Part shown: one piece after another, positions 7,065-13,911 of the stretch
Numbering within the stretch: position 1 is the first letter of the stretch
How the letters are laid out: each line of letters opens with the position of its first letter
Notes under the pieces: model-generated
The model's input: the letters and a program-made list of their open reading frames with translations, nothing else
What the model was told of the DNA's origin: nothing
The model's database searches: none
Assembly: GCA_964503355.1 (NCBI GenBank)
Contig: CAZCZS010000041.1
Coordinates: 1-15,709, forward strand
DNA length: 15,709 bases
Reading direction: 5' to 3'
Source of the DNA: Mesoaciditoga sp964503355
Lineage (GTDB): Bacteria; Thermotogota; Thermotogae; Mesoaciditogales; Mesoaciditogaceae
Program-made: the position numbers and the translations under genes

Positions 7065-7454
7065 CAATCTGCTCCACCTTTACAAATTGCAAAAAGTCCT
7101 TTCGAATACGAAAATGAACCAAAAATATTCTTCAGATATCCATCTTTACCCGTACCACCAATGGCAGGAGGAAAGTACGGGATAGCGCCAGTCTTTGCTT
7201 CCTCTGTAACTTATGAAGATGGAATGTGGAAGGTGAATAGACGATTCGATACAGCCGGTGCTATGCACGCTTCGAACGAAATGATATGGCTCCATAACGA
7301 TGAAATAAATGGCTTTCCTACAGTGGATCTTTCAAAATACTACAAATCGGCAGAAACACTTACTCACGCCAACAACGAGAATATATCGGTGATACCATGG
7401 ATAGTCTCAGCAGCGTTAATAGGAGTAGTCGTCACGTTGCTGATGATGAAGTAA
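7065..7454 (+). pseudogene. Downstream continuation of the same gene after the in-frame TAA
   Basis: These 129 codons follow the TAA at 7062 without change of frame. They read QSAPPLQIAKSPFEYEN and on through a Tyr/Trp-rich domain to a C-terminal hydrophobic segment (IPWIVSAALIGVVVTLLMMK), then stop at 7452-7454. The first ATG is at 7161 (MAGGKYG), but no Shine-Dalgarno precedes it and the 32 codons before it look coding, so independent initiation is unlikely. The terminator follows 20 bases after the stop. It is best read as the C-terminal part of the exported protein, carrying its membrane anchor. Whether it is made depends on readthrough or on the TAA being an error. Confidence 0.6.
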
Positions 7455-7474
7455 CCAAATCAAAAACAATTTAT

Positions 7475-7499
7475 GCCGCCACGTATGTGGCGGCTTTTT
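7475..7499 (+). terminator. Intrinsic terminator after the exported protein gene
   Basis: GCCGCCAC (7475-7482) and GTGGCGGC (7487-7494) form a perfect 8-bp stem with a GTAT loop, followed at once by five T (7495-7499). Its position 20 bases after the stop at 7454 supports 5871-7454 being one transcription unit. Confidence 0.93.
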
Positions 7500-7585
7500 G
7501 TAACAAGGATGACATTGTGATACTTTAAGTGGGGGAGGTGAAAATATAAATTTTAGGATCTCTCCCTTAATTTTTACAAAACTCT

Positions 7586-7627
7586 CAATAACGTTAAGTT
7601 AAAAACTCTCTTTACCCTGATAGGTAA
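7586..7627 (-). terminator. Weak possible terminator of the sugar-transport operon
   Basis: Just past the regulator stop, minus-strand TTACC and GGTAA (around 7613-7628) form a 5-bp stem with a 6-base loop, followed a few bases later by five U. The stem is short, so the call is tentative. The remainder of 7500-7630 holds no gene. Confidence 0.3.
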
Positions 7628-7630
7628 GTC

Positions 7631-8464
7631 TTAAAATCTTTTAGGTTTAAGAATTTTCTCGTACAATTTGGTAAGATGAGGATTTAATTTTTCTTTTTTT
7701 GCCAATATGAGAGAACGGTATAAAACGTTTATCACGCTGAATTCGCCTATGCGGCTGTCAAAAAATCCTCCTATGCGTTCCTTGCCTGCTGCACAGTAAA
7801 GCACTATATCCGACACCTGCGTTATCGGTGAATTTATGCCAGCTGTTATCGCTATGGTGGTGGCTTTGTTATCTTTCGAAACCTCCATCGATTTGACTAT
7901 GTCCCTTATCATACCACTGTGGCTTATGCCTATCACGACGTCCAAATTCGTCAAACTTGAGGCGATCATAACTTGCGCGTGCGGATCACTGTAACTCGAA
8001 GCATGGATTCCCAAAAGTGAGAACCTTAAACTTCCATCTTGAGCTATGGCCGCTGATCTTCCAACGCCAAAGAGTAGCACCCTATCGGCTTTCACTATAG
8101 CCTCAACGGCTTTTTGAATCAGGTCCGCTTTTAGAAGATTCGTGGTTTCCTGCAGTATGGAGATGTCCTCTTCCATGACGTATTTCATGAAATCATGAAA
8201 GCTCGTGATCTTTTCCAAAGAGATTTCCTCTTCAACTGGAACGCTGAGTTCACGTGCTAACGTTATTTTGAACTGTTGATAACCTTCAAAACCTATCTTT
8301 CTGCAAAGACGATATATCGTTGCTTCACTGGCACCACAATGCATGGCAAATTCCGTTATGCTGTAGTGTATAACGTCATCAGGTCTTTTCATCACATAAT
8401 CGGCCACGAGTTTTTCCGAATCACTCAAAGAATTGTACATCCCTTGAATAAGCGTTATTATCAA
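7631..8464 (-). CDS. MurR/RpiR-family transcriptional regulator (HTH + SIS)
   Basis: The 277 residues show the RpiR layout: an N-terminal helix-turn-helix (about 15-75; SITEFAMHCGASEATIYRLCRKIGFEGYQQFK) and a C-terminal SIS phosphosugar-binding domain (about 115-250; LLFGVGRSA 131-138, ISHSG 180-184, IAITAGINSPI). Such regulators sense a sugar phosphate or amino-sugar phosphate and control a nearby catabolic or transport operon. The start is TTG 8464, overlapping the glycosyltransferase stop (TTGA), with GAGAGGTGG just upstream; this overlap and site decide the start. It is the last gene of the ABC-transport operon and probably acts on the palindromes at the operon promoter (12970-13006), forming a feedback loop. 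The ligand is unknown. Confidence 0.9.
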   Translation of the reverse strand: MIITLIQGMYNSLSDSEKLVADYVMKRPDDVIHYSITEFAMHCGASEATIYRLCRKIGFEGYQQFKITLARELSVPVEEEISLEKITSFHDFMKYVMEEDISILQETTNLLKADLIQKAVEAIVKADRVLLFGVGRSAAIAQDGSLRFSLLGIHASSYSDPHAQVMIASSLTNLDVVIGISHSGMIRDIVKSMEVSKDNKATTIAITAGINSPITQVSDIVLYCAAGKERIGGFFDSRIGEFSVINVLYRSLILAKKEKLNPHLTKLYEKILKPKRF

Positions 8465-9681
8465 CTATTCCACCTCTCGATAAGATACGGTTTCAGACTT
8501 TCGAACTTTTTCAATTGTTCTTCTATCAATCCTTCAGCTTCCTCATTGGATTTGTTCATCGTTTTCTCCACGAAATCCGCCACTCTCGCAAAGTAAAGAG
8601 GAACCAAAGATTTTATCAATTCTTCCCTTAACTCTTCTCTTTTGTAAAGGCTCGCGTATTCGTAGACAACTTTTACCCATTTATCACTTTCAAGTTTACC
8701 ATTTTTTTTGCAATCTTTTAACTCCGTTAGCATTTCTTTTGAAAAATAAGAAGATATGAAGTTCCAATGCTCTTCAACACCGCTCTTGGCCGCGTTTCTC
8801 AAATTATCCAAATCCACGTTAACAGCTTCAGGAACGACTTCGGGAATTTCTCCGTATATCGGTGCGTTACGTATTTTCTTTTCATTTTTGTTCCACACTT
8901 CTTCGTATTCTTGCATCAAAATGAAAAGAGTGCCAACAACTTGTTTGAACATGGGTCCGAGTTGCTTTCCTGGATCTTTGACATCGTGAATTTTAACCCC
9001 CAAAGCGGCTTGCCACAAAGGCTTTTCGCCTTCACAAATGGCGGTCGTCGTCATCCATATGTCGATCCCAAATTTGCCAACATCGCTTTTCCATATTTCA
9101 CGTGGTTTCGAAAGGTATTTGTTTACCATTTCCAAGCTCACTCCAAAATCTCCACCGATTGGTTGTCTAACCTTTTGTCCGTAGAGTACAGAGGTGAGGG
9201 GATAGCAGATGTTGTTGGTTATGGTGCCGTCGTATTTGTGCCGAATGTAGTACGGGCTGACGTACGAGGCCTTTCCTTGAATTATCGGCGATGTAAGTCT
9301 TTCGATCCACCACGGTTCTATGCTTTTTAAATCCGAATCGACGAAAACCGTAACCGGAACGGACAAGAATTTTGAAATTTCCATAACACTTCCCATCGCA
9401 CTTCCCTTTCCCGCCACTCCAGTGTAAATAAAGGAAAGTTTTTGAGAAGTGGTTTTTACAGAGTAGAAGGCTTCTGATGTTCCATCCTTTGAACCTCCAT
9501 CGGAATTTATTATCAATCCTTTTCCATCGAAATATTTTTTTATTCCTTCGTCTACCATTTCAACAACATGGGCAATGGTTTTTGAGTTGTTGTAGCTTGG
9601 TATTCCGACGACTATATCGTATTTTTTCGTTCTTAATTCTTTTATCACTTCTTCAACGTGTTTTGGGACCATGTAAAACAT
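8461..9681 (-). CDS. Glycosyltransferase, GT2 fold, GT81/GT78-like
   Basis: This is a 406-residue GT-A-fold enzyme: nucleotide-sugar site IVVGIPSYNN (23-32), INSDGGSKDGT, GKG (91-93), metal motif DSD (115-117), the conserved stretch VSPYYIRHKYDGTITN, QPIGGDFG (173-180) and a late His in IHDVKDPGKQLGPMFKQ (H232). GKG, DSDL and QP-GG layout resembles glucosyl-3-phosphoglycerate synthases (GT81) and mannosylglycerate synthases, which make compatible solutes. The acceptor cannot be read from the sequence. The C-terminal ~140 residues are charged and helical. No membrane segment is seen, so it is cytoplasmic. Start ATG 9681 has AAGGAGG seven bases upstream. It sits between transporter permease and regulator, which suggests its product or substrate relates to the imported sugar. 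Confidence 0.82.
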   Translation of the reverse strand: MFYMVPKHVEEVIKELRTKKYDIVVGIPSYNNSKTIAHVVEMVDEGIKKYFDGKGLIINSDGGSKDGTSEAFYSVKTTSQKLSFIYTGVAGKGSAMGSVMEISKFLSVPVTVFVDSDLKSIEPWWIERLTSPIIQGKASYVSPYYIRHKYDGTITNNICYPLTSVLYGQKVRQPIGGDFGVSLEMVNKYLSKPREIWKSDVGKFGIDIWMTTTAICEGEKPLWQAALGVKIHDVKDPGKQLGPMFKQVVGTLFILMQEYEEVWNKNEKKIRNAPIYGEIPEVVPEAVNVDLDNLRNAAKSGVEEHWNFISSYFSKEMLTELKDCKKNGKLESDKWVKVVYEYASLYKREELREELIKSLVPLYFARVADFVEKTMNKSNEEAEGLIEEQLKKFESLKPYLIERWNS

Positions 9682-9693
9682 CGTTTTACCTCC

Positions 9694-10662
9694 TTATTCT
9701 TTGACACCACCGGCGGTGAATCCGGCGGTAAGATATTTCTCCATGGCCATAAACAAAGCCACAACTGGTATGGCGGTTATCACCGAGGCTGCCATCATCT
9801 TGGCCCAGATGGCATGCTGAGAATTGAAAAGCTCACTTAAGCCGACTGGCAAAGTGTAATATGAGGGAAATGGCCTTATGAATATGGAAGCGAAAAGATA
9901 CTCATTCCATCCTATCATGAAAGAGTAAATGTACACCGTTACTATAGCTGGAAGAGAAAGGGGAACGACTATTCTCCAGATGGCCTCAATACGAGTACAT
10001 CCATCTATTATCGCGGCCTCTTCTATTGAATAAGGTATCGTTCTGAAATAATTTCCCAACATGTACAGCGAAACCGGCAAAGTTTGAAGCATGTATATTA
10101 TGAGCAGCGATATCATCGCCAGAGTTGGATTGGATGTCATGCCTATTTTCGCAAATATCTGATACAGAGGGACCATCAGTATTGTTCCACCAAACAGATA
10201 AACCAAGAGCACTCCACGTTGAATGGTAGCGCGTCCTGGATACTTTATTCGACTGAAAGAGTACGCTCCAAATATCGAAACTATAAGACTCAGCAAAGCC
10301 GCCACACCAGCCAGAAAAAGACTGTTTCTGAAATATTTGAGAAATGGAAATTGGCTTTTTCTCTGTTCGGCGTATATCTTTTTCAAGACGGCTTCACGTT
10401 GATCTTTTGGCAAACTTTGAGCGAGATCGTAAAGCTCCTTTTGCTCTCCAGAAAGCTGCTGCCTAATTGAACGCTTCAAACCAAAAAGCTCTTCGTACTG
10501 CGTAAGGGTGAACTTTTGAAAAAATCCCGGCTTCAACGCATCTATGTTGTATCTGAAAGATATCGTCAGCATCCAAGCAAAAGGATAAAAAACGAACGTC
10601 ACAAGTATCGCTATTAAAATGTAAAAGCCGACAACTTTCCATGAATTTTTCTTTCTTACCAT
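9694..10662 (-). CDS. Carbohydrate ABC transporter permease, MalG type
   Basis: This 322-residue inner-membrane subunit belongs to the CUT1 carbohydrate permeases. About six membrane segments are visible, starting at ~10-34 and ~113-135. The EAA loop that contacts the ATPase reads EEAAIIDGCTRIEAIWRIVVPLSLPA, and the C-terminus TAGFTAGGVKE is typical of MalG-like proteins. Between the first two segments lies an unusual charged, helical stretch (about 62-104, rich in K, E and Q), expected outside the membrane; ordinary MalG relatives of ~275-280 residues have a shorter loop. ATG 10662 overlaps the stop of the preceding permease by 7 bp, so the two are probably coupled. The operon carries no ATPase gene, so an ATPase encoded elsewhere must serve it. 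Confidence 0.93.
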   Translation of the reverse strand: MVRKKNSWKVVGFYILIAILVTFVFYPFAWMLTISFRYNIDALKPGFFQKFTLTQYEELFGLKRSIRQQLSGEQKELYDLAQSLPKDQREAVLKKIYAEQRKSQFPFLKYFRNSLFLAGVAALLSLIVSIFGAYSFSRIKYPGRATIQRGVLLVYLFGGTILMVPLYQIFAKIGMTSNPTLAMISLLIIYMLQTLPVSLYMLGNYFRTIPYSIEEAAIIDGCTRIEAIWRIVVPLSLPAIVTVYIYSFMIGWNEYLFASIFIRPFPSYYTLPVGLSELFNSQHAIWAKMMAASVITAIPVVALFMAMEKYLTAGFTAGGVKE

Positions 10663-11537
10663 TTCAGCACCTTCTTTACGTACAAGGTGATAAGTCCTAT
10701 CATTATCACGAAAAGGATGGTCGCCGCGGATGCCGCGACTCCTTGATGCGGAATGCCTGCAAACGCCGTATCGTAGATGTAAATGGGTAAAGTTCCAGCG
10801 AATTTGGATAAGAGGTAAACCTCATCGAATTTATAAAAATTCCATATTCCCCTTAACAAGGCAACCGAAGCCATAACGAAGTAAAGTTCTGGAAGGGTAA
10901 CGTTGGTGAACTTCCTCCACCAGTTGGCTCCATCCATTTCCGCGGCTTCGTAAAGGGAAGATGGAATTGATTGCAACCTGGCTAAAATCATGAGATAAAC
11001 AAACGGAAAATTTCTCCATATGTTGAAAAAACTCACCACTACAAACGCGTTGTTCGGATTGTTTATTATATCCGTTCCAGCATTCATCAGATGTAACGAA
11101 GCCAGAAGTTGAACGAGTGGACCGTTAAGAGGAAGAAAGATATACTTCCACGCAAAAACACTTGATATGAGTGGTGTTACGTATGGGAGTAGGATCAACG
11201 CCCTTACAATGCCACGACCCGGAAAGTTTCTGTTCATCATTATGGCCACACCAAGTCCGATCAACATACTTCCAACAACGGTTGTGAGTGTGAAAGCGAT
11301 GGTTATCCAAAAAGATCGCCAAAAAAGCGGGTCGCTGAGAAGGCCCATGTAATTTTTAAGACCTACGAATTTGTTTGGAACAGCTGGATTAAGGGAAACC
11401 TTGAAAAAGCTCAAGTATATGTTGTAAAACGCTGGATAAAGTATTAAAAGGGATATTATTACCACCGTCGGAGCTATGAGTTTCCATCCCAGTATGGCCG
11501 TCCTTCGTTCAAGAGTACCAACAGCGTAATTTTTCAT
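10656..11537 (-). CDS. Carbohydrate ABC transporter permease, MalF/UgpA type
   Basis: The 293-residue membrane protein has six predicted membrane segments and the EAA loop YEAAEMDGANWWRKFTNVTLPEL, typical of the MalF/UgpA partner in CUT1 sugar importers. It lacks the large periplasmic P2 domain of E. coli MalF. Start ATG 11537 follows GGTGAGAG at a good distance. It lies downstream of the binding-protein gene, behind an internal terminator (11578-11605), so it is expected at lower level than that protein. It overlaps the next permease by 7 bp. The substrate cannot be told from the permease. Confidence 0.94.
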   Translation of the reverse strand: MKNYAVGTLERRTAILGWKLIAPTVVIISLLILYPAFYNIYLSFFKVSLNPAVPNKFVGLKNYMGLLSDPLFWRSFWITIAFTLTTVVGSMLIGLGVAIMMNRNFPGRGIVRALILLPYVTPLISSVFAWKYIFLPLNGPLVQLLASLHLMNAGTDIINNPNNAFVVVSFFNIWRNFPFVYLMILARLQSIPSSLYEAAEMDGANWWRKFTNVTLPELYFVMASVALLRGIWNFYKFDEVYLLSKFAGTLPIYIYDTAFAGIPHQGVAASAATILFVIMIGLITLYVKKVLKW

Positions 11538-11577
11538 ATTCTCTCACCACGTTTTTTTAATGTCGTTTGCGTTTAAC

Positions 11578-11605
11578 AAAAAGGTGGCCGTGTATAACGG
11601 CCACC
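11578..11605 (-). terminator. Internal terminator between binding-protein and permease genes
   Basis: Minus-strand GGTGGCCGT (11605-11597) and ACGGCCACC (11591-11583) form a perfect 9-bp stem with a 5-base loop, followed directly by five U (11582-11578). It sits 12 bases after the binding-protein stop and ~40 before the permease start, with no convincing promoter between. Partial readthrough would give an excess of binding protein over membrane subunits, as known for other binding-protein transport operons. Confidence 0.9.
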
Positions 11606-11616
11606 CATTTGAAAGA

Positions 11617-12906
11617 TCATTTGGAAAGAATTCTTTCAGCCTCTTTTTGAGCCCATTGTGCGGTTTTTTCTGGGGTCCAATCATTTGCGAACATCAAGTT
11701 TATGGCTTTGCCTATAACGAAATTCGCGGAAAGTTTTGACATTTTGGTGACAACTTTCCCTTTGTAAAAATCGAACCTTTCGATGCTATCAAGAGCGGCT
11801 ATTATGTTGGCGATCTTCTGAGCACCGTAACGTTTGAGAACTGGATTATCCAAAAATTTCGGATTCGTTGCGATGCTTCTTCTGGTTGGATTCATTCCAC
11901 CTGGAGCCATGTGTAACCAATAAATGTAATTATCTCCTGTCATCAAAAATTTGGCGAATTCTTCGGCTGCGTTCTTATTCTTTGAAGAATTCAATATACC
12001 AAGGCCCACAACTTGACCGTAAGAAGAGGTGTCCACATTCACCATTTTGTTGGCGAATCCCGTTTTGTTGACGAGTTGCGGATCAAAGCTGTGTATCCTC
12101 GATTCTTGCACATCTTGAATGGCTATATCATCCATTATGTAAGTGGAATAGAAGATCATGGCAGCCTTTCCGGAAAGATATCCCTTCAACGCGTCTAAAA
12201 CCGTCGTAAAGCCTGGCATGGAATATTGCCCCAGTTCTTTGTAAAATCTGAAAGCCTGAATCATTTGAGGAGTGTCAAAAGTTACGTTGCCCTTGTCATC
12301 AAATGGCCTTGCACCGTTGGCCAAAGCGACTTCGGTGAAAACCTGTTCAGCGTAAGCGTCGGCTTTCTTTGGAAGAATTATGCCGTACACACCATTTGAT
12401 GGATCGTTGAGCTTTTTGGCAGCTTCAAGAATGTTGTACCACGTTGTTGGATCTCCCAAATTGGCCTTTTCAAACCAATCTTTGTGATACCATATTCCTT
12501 GAACCCATGCGTGGAAGGGAATACCGTAATATTCTCCGTTCCCAGCGTAAAGAAGTTTTTTAACTCCCGCATATATATCTCCAAAATCGTTTATGATTTT
12601 AGCATTCAATTGTGTATCCATAAGTCCCTCTGAACCAAGCAACACAAGGGGTTCTATTCCGGCTTCCATTATATCTGGGAGTGTGTTAGCCGCTTTGGAG
12701 GCTGCGAGTCTTGAAAACAGGTCATTTTCCTGCACTGGTACAACTGTAACGTGTATACCCGTTTTGGCTTCGAAAATCGTTGCCAACGCCTGTATGCGTT
12801 GCATCCTGTTGCTCTCAGTTTCCGTTGTCCAGAAAGTTATACTCTGGGCAAATAATCCCGTGATCACCAACGTGAGTATCGCGATCACCAATAGACTTTT
12901 TCTCAT
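11617..12906 (-). CDS. Carbohydrate ABC transporter substrate-binding protein
   Basis: This is a 429-residue extracytoplasmic solute-binding protein of the SBP_bac_1 type. The signal peptide covers residues 1-20 (MRKSLLVIAILTL..GLFA, cut probably before QS); no lipobox Cys is present, so it should be free in the periplasm, as in Thermotogae. The mature chain opens ITFWTTETESNRM, and has EYYGIPFHAWVQGIWYHKDWFEKANL and a Trp/Tyr-rich ligand-cleft character. These are features of oligosaccharide binders, but the sugar is unknown. Start ATG 12906 has AAGGAGGGA eight bases upstream. As first gene of the operon it is read from the consensus promoter at 13018-12990. Confidence 0.95.
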   Translation of the reverse strand: MRKSLLVIAILTLVITGLFAQSITFWTTETESNRMQRIQALATIFEAKTGIHVTVVPVQENDLFSRLAASKAANTLPDIMEAGIEPLVLLGSEGLMDTQLNAKIINDFGDIYAGVKKLLYAGNGEYYGIPFHAWVQGIWYHKDWFEKANLGDPTTWYNILEAAKKLNDPSNGVYGIILPKKADAYAEQVFTEVALANGARPFDDKGNVTFDTPQMIQAFRFYKELGQYSMPGFTTVLDALKGYLSGKAAMIFYSTYIMDDIAIQDVQESRIHSFDPQLVNKTGFANKMVNVDTSSYGQVVGLGILNSSKNKNAAEEFAKFLMTGDNYIYWLHMAPGGMNPTRRSIATNPKFLDNPVLKRYGAQKIANIIAALDSIERFDFYKGKVVTKMSKLSANFVIGKAINLMFANDWTPEKTAQWAQKEAERILSK

Positions 12907-12969
12907 CTTTTGTCCCTCCTTGATTTTTTTGCATCCCGTGTGGGAATTTTTCCTTTTTAATTTTTATTA

Positions 12970-13006
12970 TGAAAAATATTTTCACCAAAATTATAAAACA
13001 TAATTT
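12970..13006. promoter_or_regulatory. Two palindromes, probable RpiR-type operators
   Basis: TGAAAA-TAT-TTTTCA (minus strand; 12984-12970) is a perfect 6-bp inverted repeat lying on the predicted transcription start. AAATTAT-5-ATAATTT (12988-13006) is a perfect 7-bp inverted repeat covering the -10 box and part of the spacer. TGAAA...TTTCA is the general form of many MurR/RpiR-family sites, and the operon's last gene encodes such a regulator. Binding here would block RNA polymerase. The assignment to that regulator is inference. Confidence 0.6.
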
Positions 13007-13018
13007 CAAAAATGTCAA
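12990..13018 (-). promoter_or_regulatory. Consensus promoter of the ABC-transport operon
   Basis: On the minus strand, TTGACA (13018-13013) and TATAAT (12995-12990) are spaced by exactly 17 bases, a perfect housekeeping consensus. Start of transcription is expected near 12983, about 77 bases before the binding-protein ATG. A perfect promoter for a sugar operon usually needs strong repression, which fits the overlapping palindromes. Confidence 0.93.
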
Positions 13019-13087
13019 CACCCACTTAATCGAAATGAAATTTACAAAATCCAACTCTGTATGGTGGCGAGTTTTAAAAGTACCTGT

Positions 13088-13115
13088 TTGTTTCAGAACG
13101 ATTTGGTGATAACAT
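13088..13115 (+). promoter_or_regulatory. Weak possible promoter of the SDR-thiolase operon
   Basis: TTGTTT (13088-13093) and TAACAT (13110-13115) with a 16-base spacer are the best boxes upstream of the SDR gene. The match is poor, so another start may be used. Confidence 0.3.
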
Positions 13116-13152
13116 AAAAGAGGAATTCACACCAAAAAATGGAGGGATTTAG

Positions 13153-13884
13153 ATGAGGTTGGAAGGCAAAGTAGCCCTTATAACAGGGGCAGCGAGTGGA
13201 ATAGGATTGGCCACCGCTAAGAGGTTTATAGAAGAAGGGGCGGTAGTGGCAGCGTGTGATTTCAACGAAGAAAACTTGAAAAAAGCCAGTGAGGAATTTC
13301 CAAAAGCGTATCATCCTTACAAAATGGACGTATCCAAGCACGATGAAGTGAAGAAGATCGTGGATAAAATAGTTGACGATCTCGGAAGAATAGACATTCT
13401 CGTGAACAACGCTGGAATAACAAAAGATAATTTTTTGGTGAAAATGCCAGAAGAAGATTTTGACGCCGTCATAAACGTGAATCTGAAAGGTGTGTACAAC
13501 GTTACCCAAGCGGTAGTTCCTCACATGATGGAGAAAAAAAGCGGCGTTATCCTAAACGCTTCGTCCGTGGTGGGAGTGTACGGAAACATAGGACAAACGA
13601 ATTACGTTGCTTCGAAAGCCGGAGTTATAGGAATGACGAAAACGTGGGCAAAAGAATTCGCGAGATACAACATAAGGGTAAACGCTGTAGCGCCTGGCTT
13701 CATAAAAACCCCAATGACTTCCAAAGTTCCCCAGAAAGTTATAGATTACATGAATTCAAAAACTCCACTCGGAAGGATGGGAGAAGCGAACGAGATAGCG
13801 AATGCGTACCTTTTTCTTGCCTCTGATGAGGCTTCGTATATAACCGGTCAAGTGCTCGGTGTAGATGGAGGACTGGTAGTTTAA
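13153..13884 (+). CDS. Short-chain dehydrogenase, FabG/acetoacetyl-CoA reductase-like
   Basis: This classical 243-residue SDR has cofactor loop TGAASGIG (11-18), NNAG (85-88), N110, catalytic S138, Y151 and K155 (YVASK), and PG at 181-182. The numbering of S138/Y151/K155 matches E. coli FabG, so it is a 3-oxoacyl-ACP or 3-oxoacyl-CoA reductase by family. An Asp (D36) at the end of the second strand, in place of the basic or small polar residues of NADPH-dependent FabG, points to NAD(H). ATG 13153 has GGAGGG nine bases upstream. The thiolase gene follows 27 bases later. The pair could convert acetyl-CoA through acetoacetyl-CoA to 3-hydroxybutyryl-CoA, or the reverse, so acetoacetyl-CoA is a likelier substrate than an ACP ester; this is inference from context. 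Confidence 0.88.
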   Translation: MRLEGKVALITGAASGIGLATAKRFIEEGAVVAACDFNEENLKKASEEFPKAYHPYKMDVSKHDEVKKIVDKIVDDLGRIDILVNNAGITKDNFLVKMPEEDFDAVINVNLKGVYNVTQAVVPHMMEKKSGVILNASSVVGVYGNIGQTNYVASKAGVIGMTKTWAKEFARYNIRVNAVAPGFIKTPMTSKVPQKVIDYMNSKTPLGRMGEANEIANAYLFLASDEASYITGQVLGVDGGLVV

Positions 13885-13911
13885 TTTCAGAAGATGTGAG
13901 GAGGAATGAAG

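Noticed and set aside
7161..7454. Separate small membrane-protein gene starting at ATG 7161
   Set aside because: There is no Shine-Dalgarno before it, and the 32 in-frame codons upstream look coding, so it is treated as the continuation of the gene at 5871.
8767..9330. 187-codon plus-strand open frame
   Set aside because: It is fully antisense to the glycosyltransferase gene, which has strong motifs; the frame shows no domain and is a shadow of its codon pattern.
13093..13524. 143-codon minus-strand open frame over the SDR start
   Set aside because: It is antisense to the certain SDR gene, composed of His/Phe/Tyr-rich shadow sequence, and lacks a start site.
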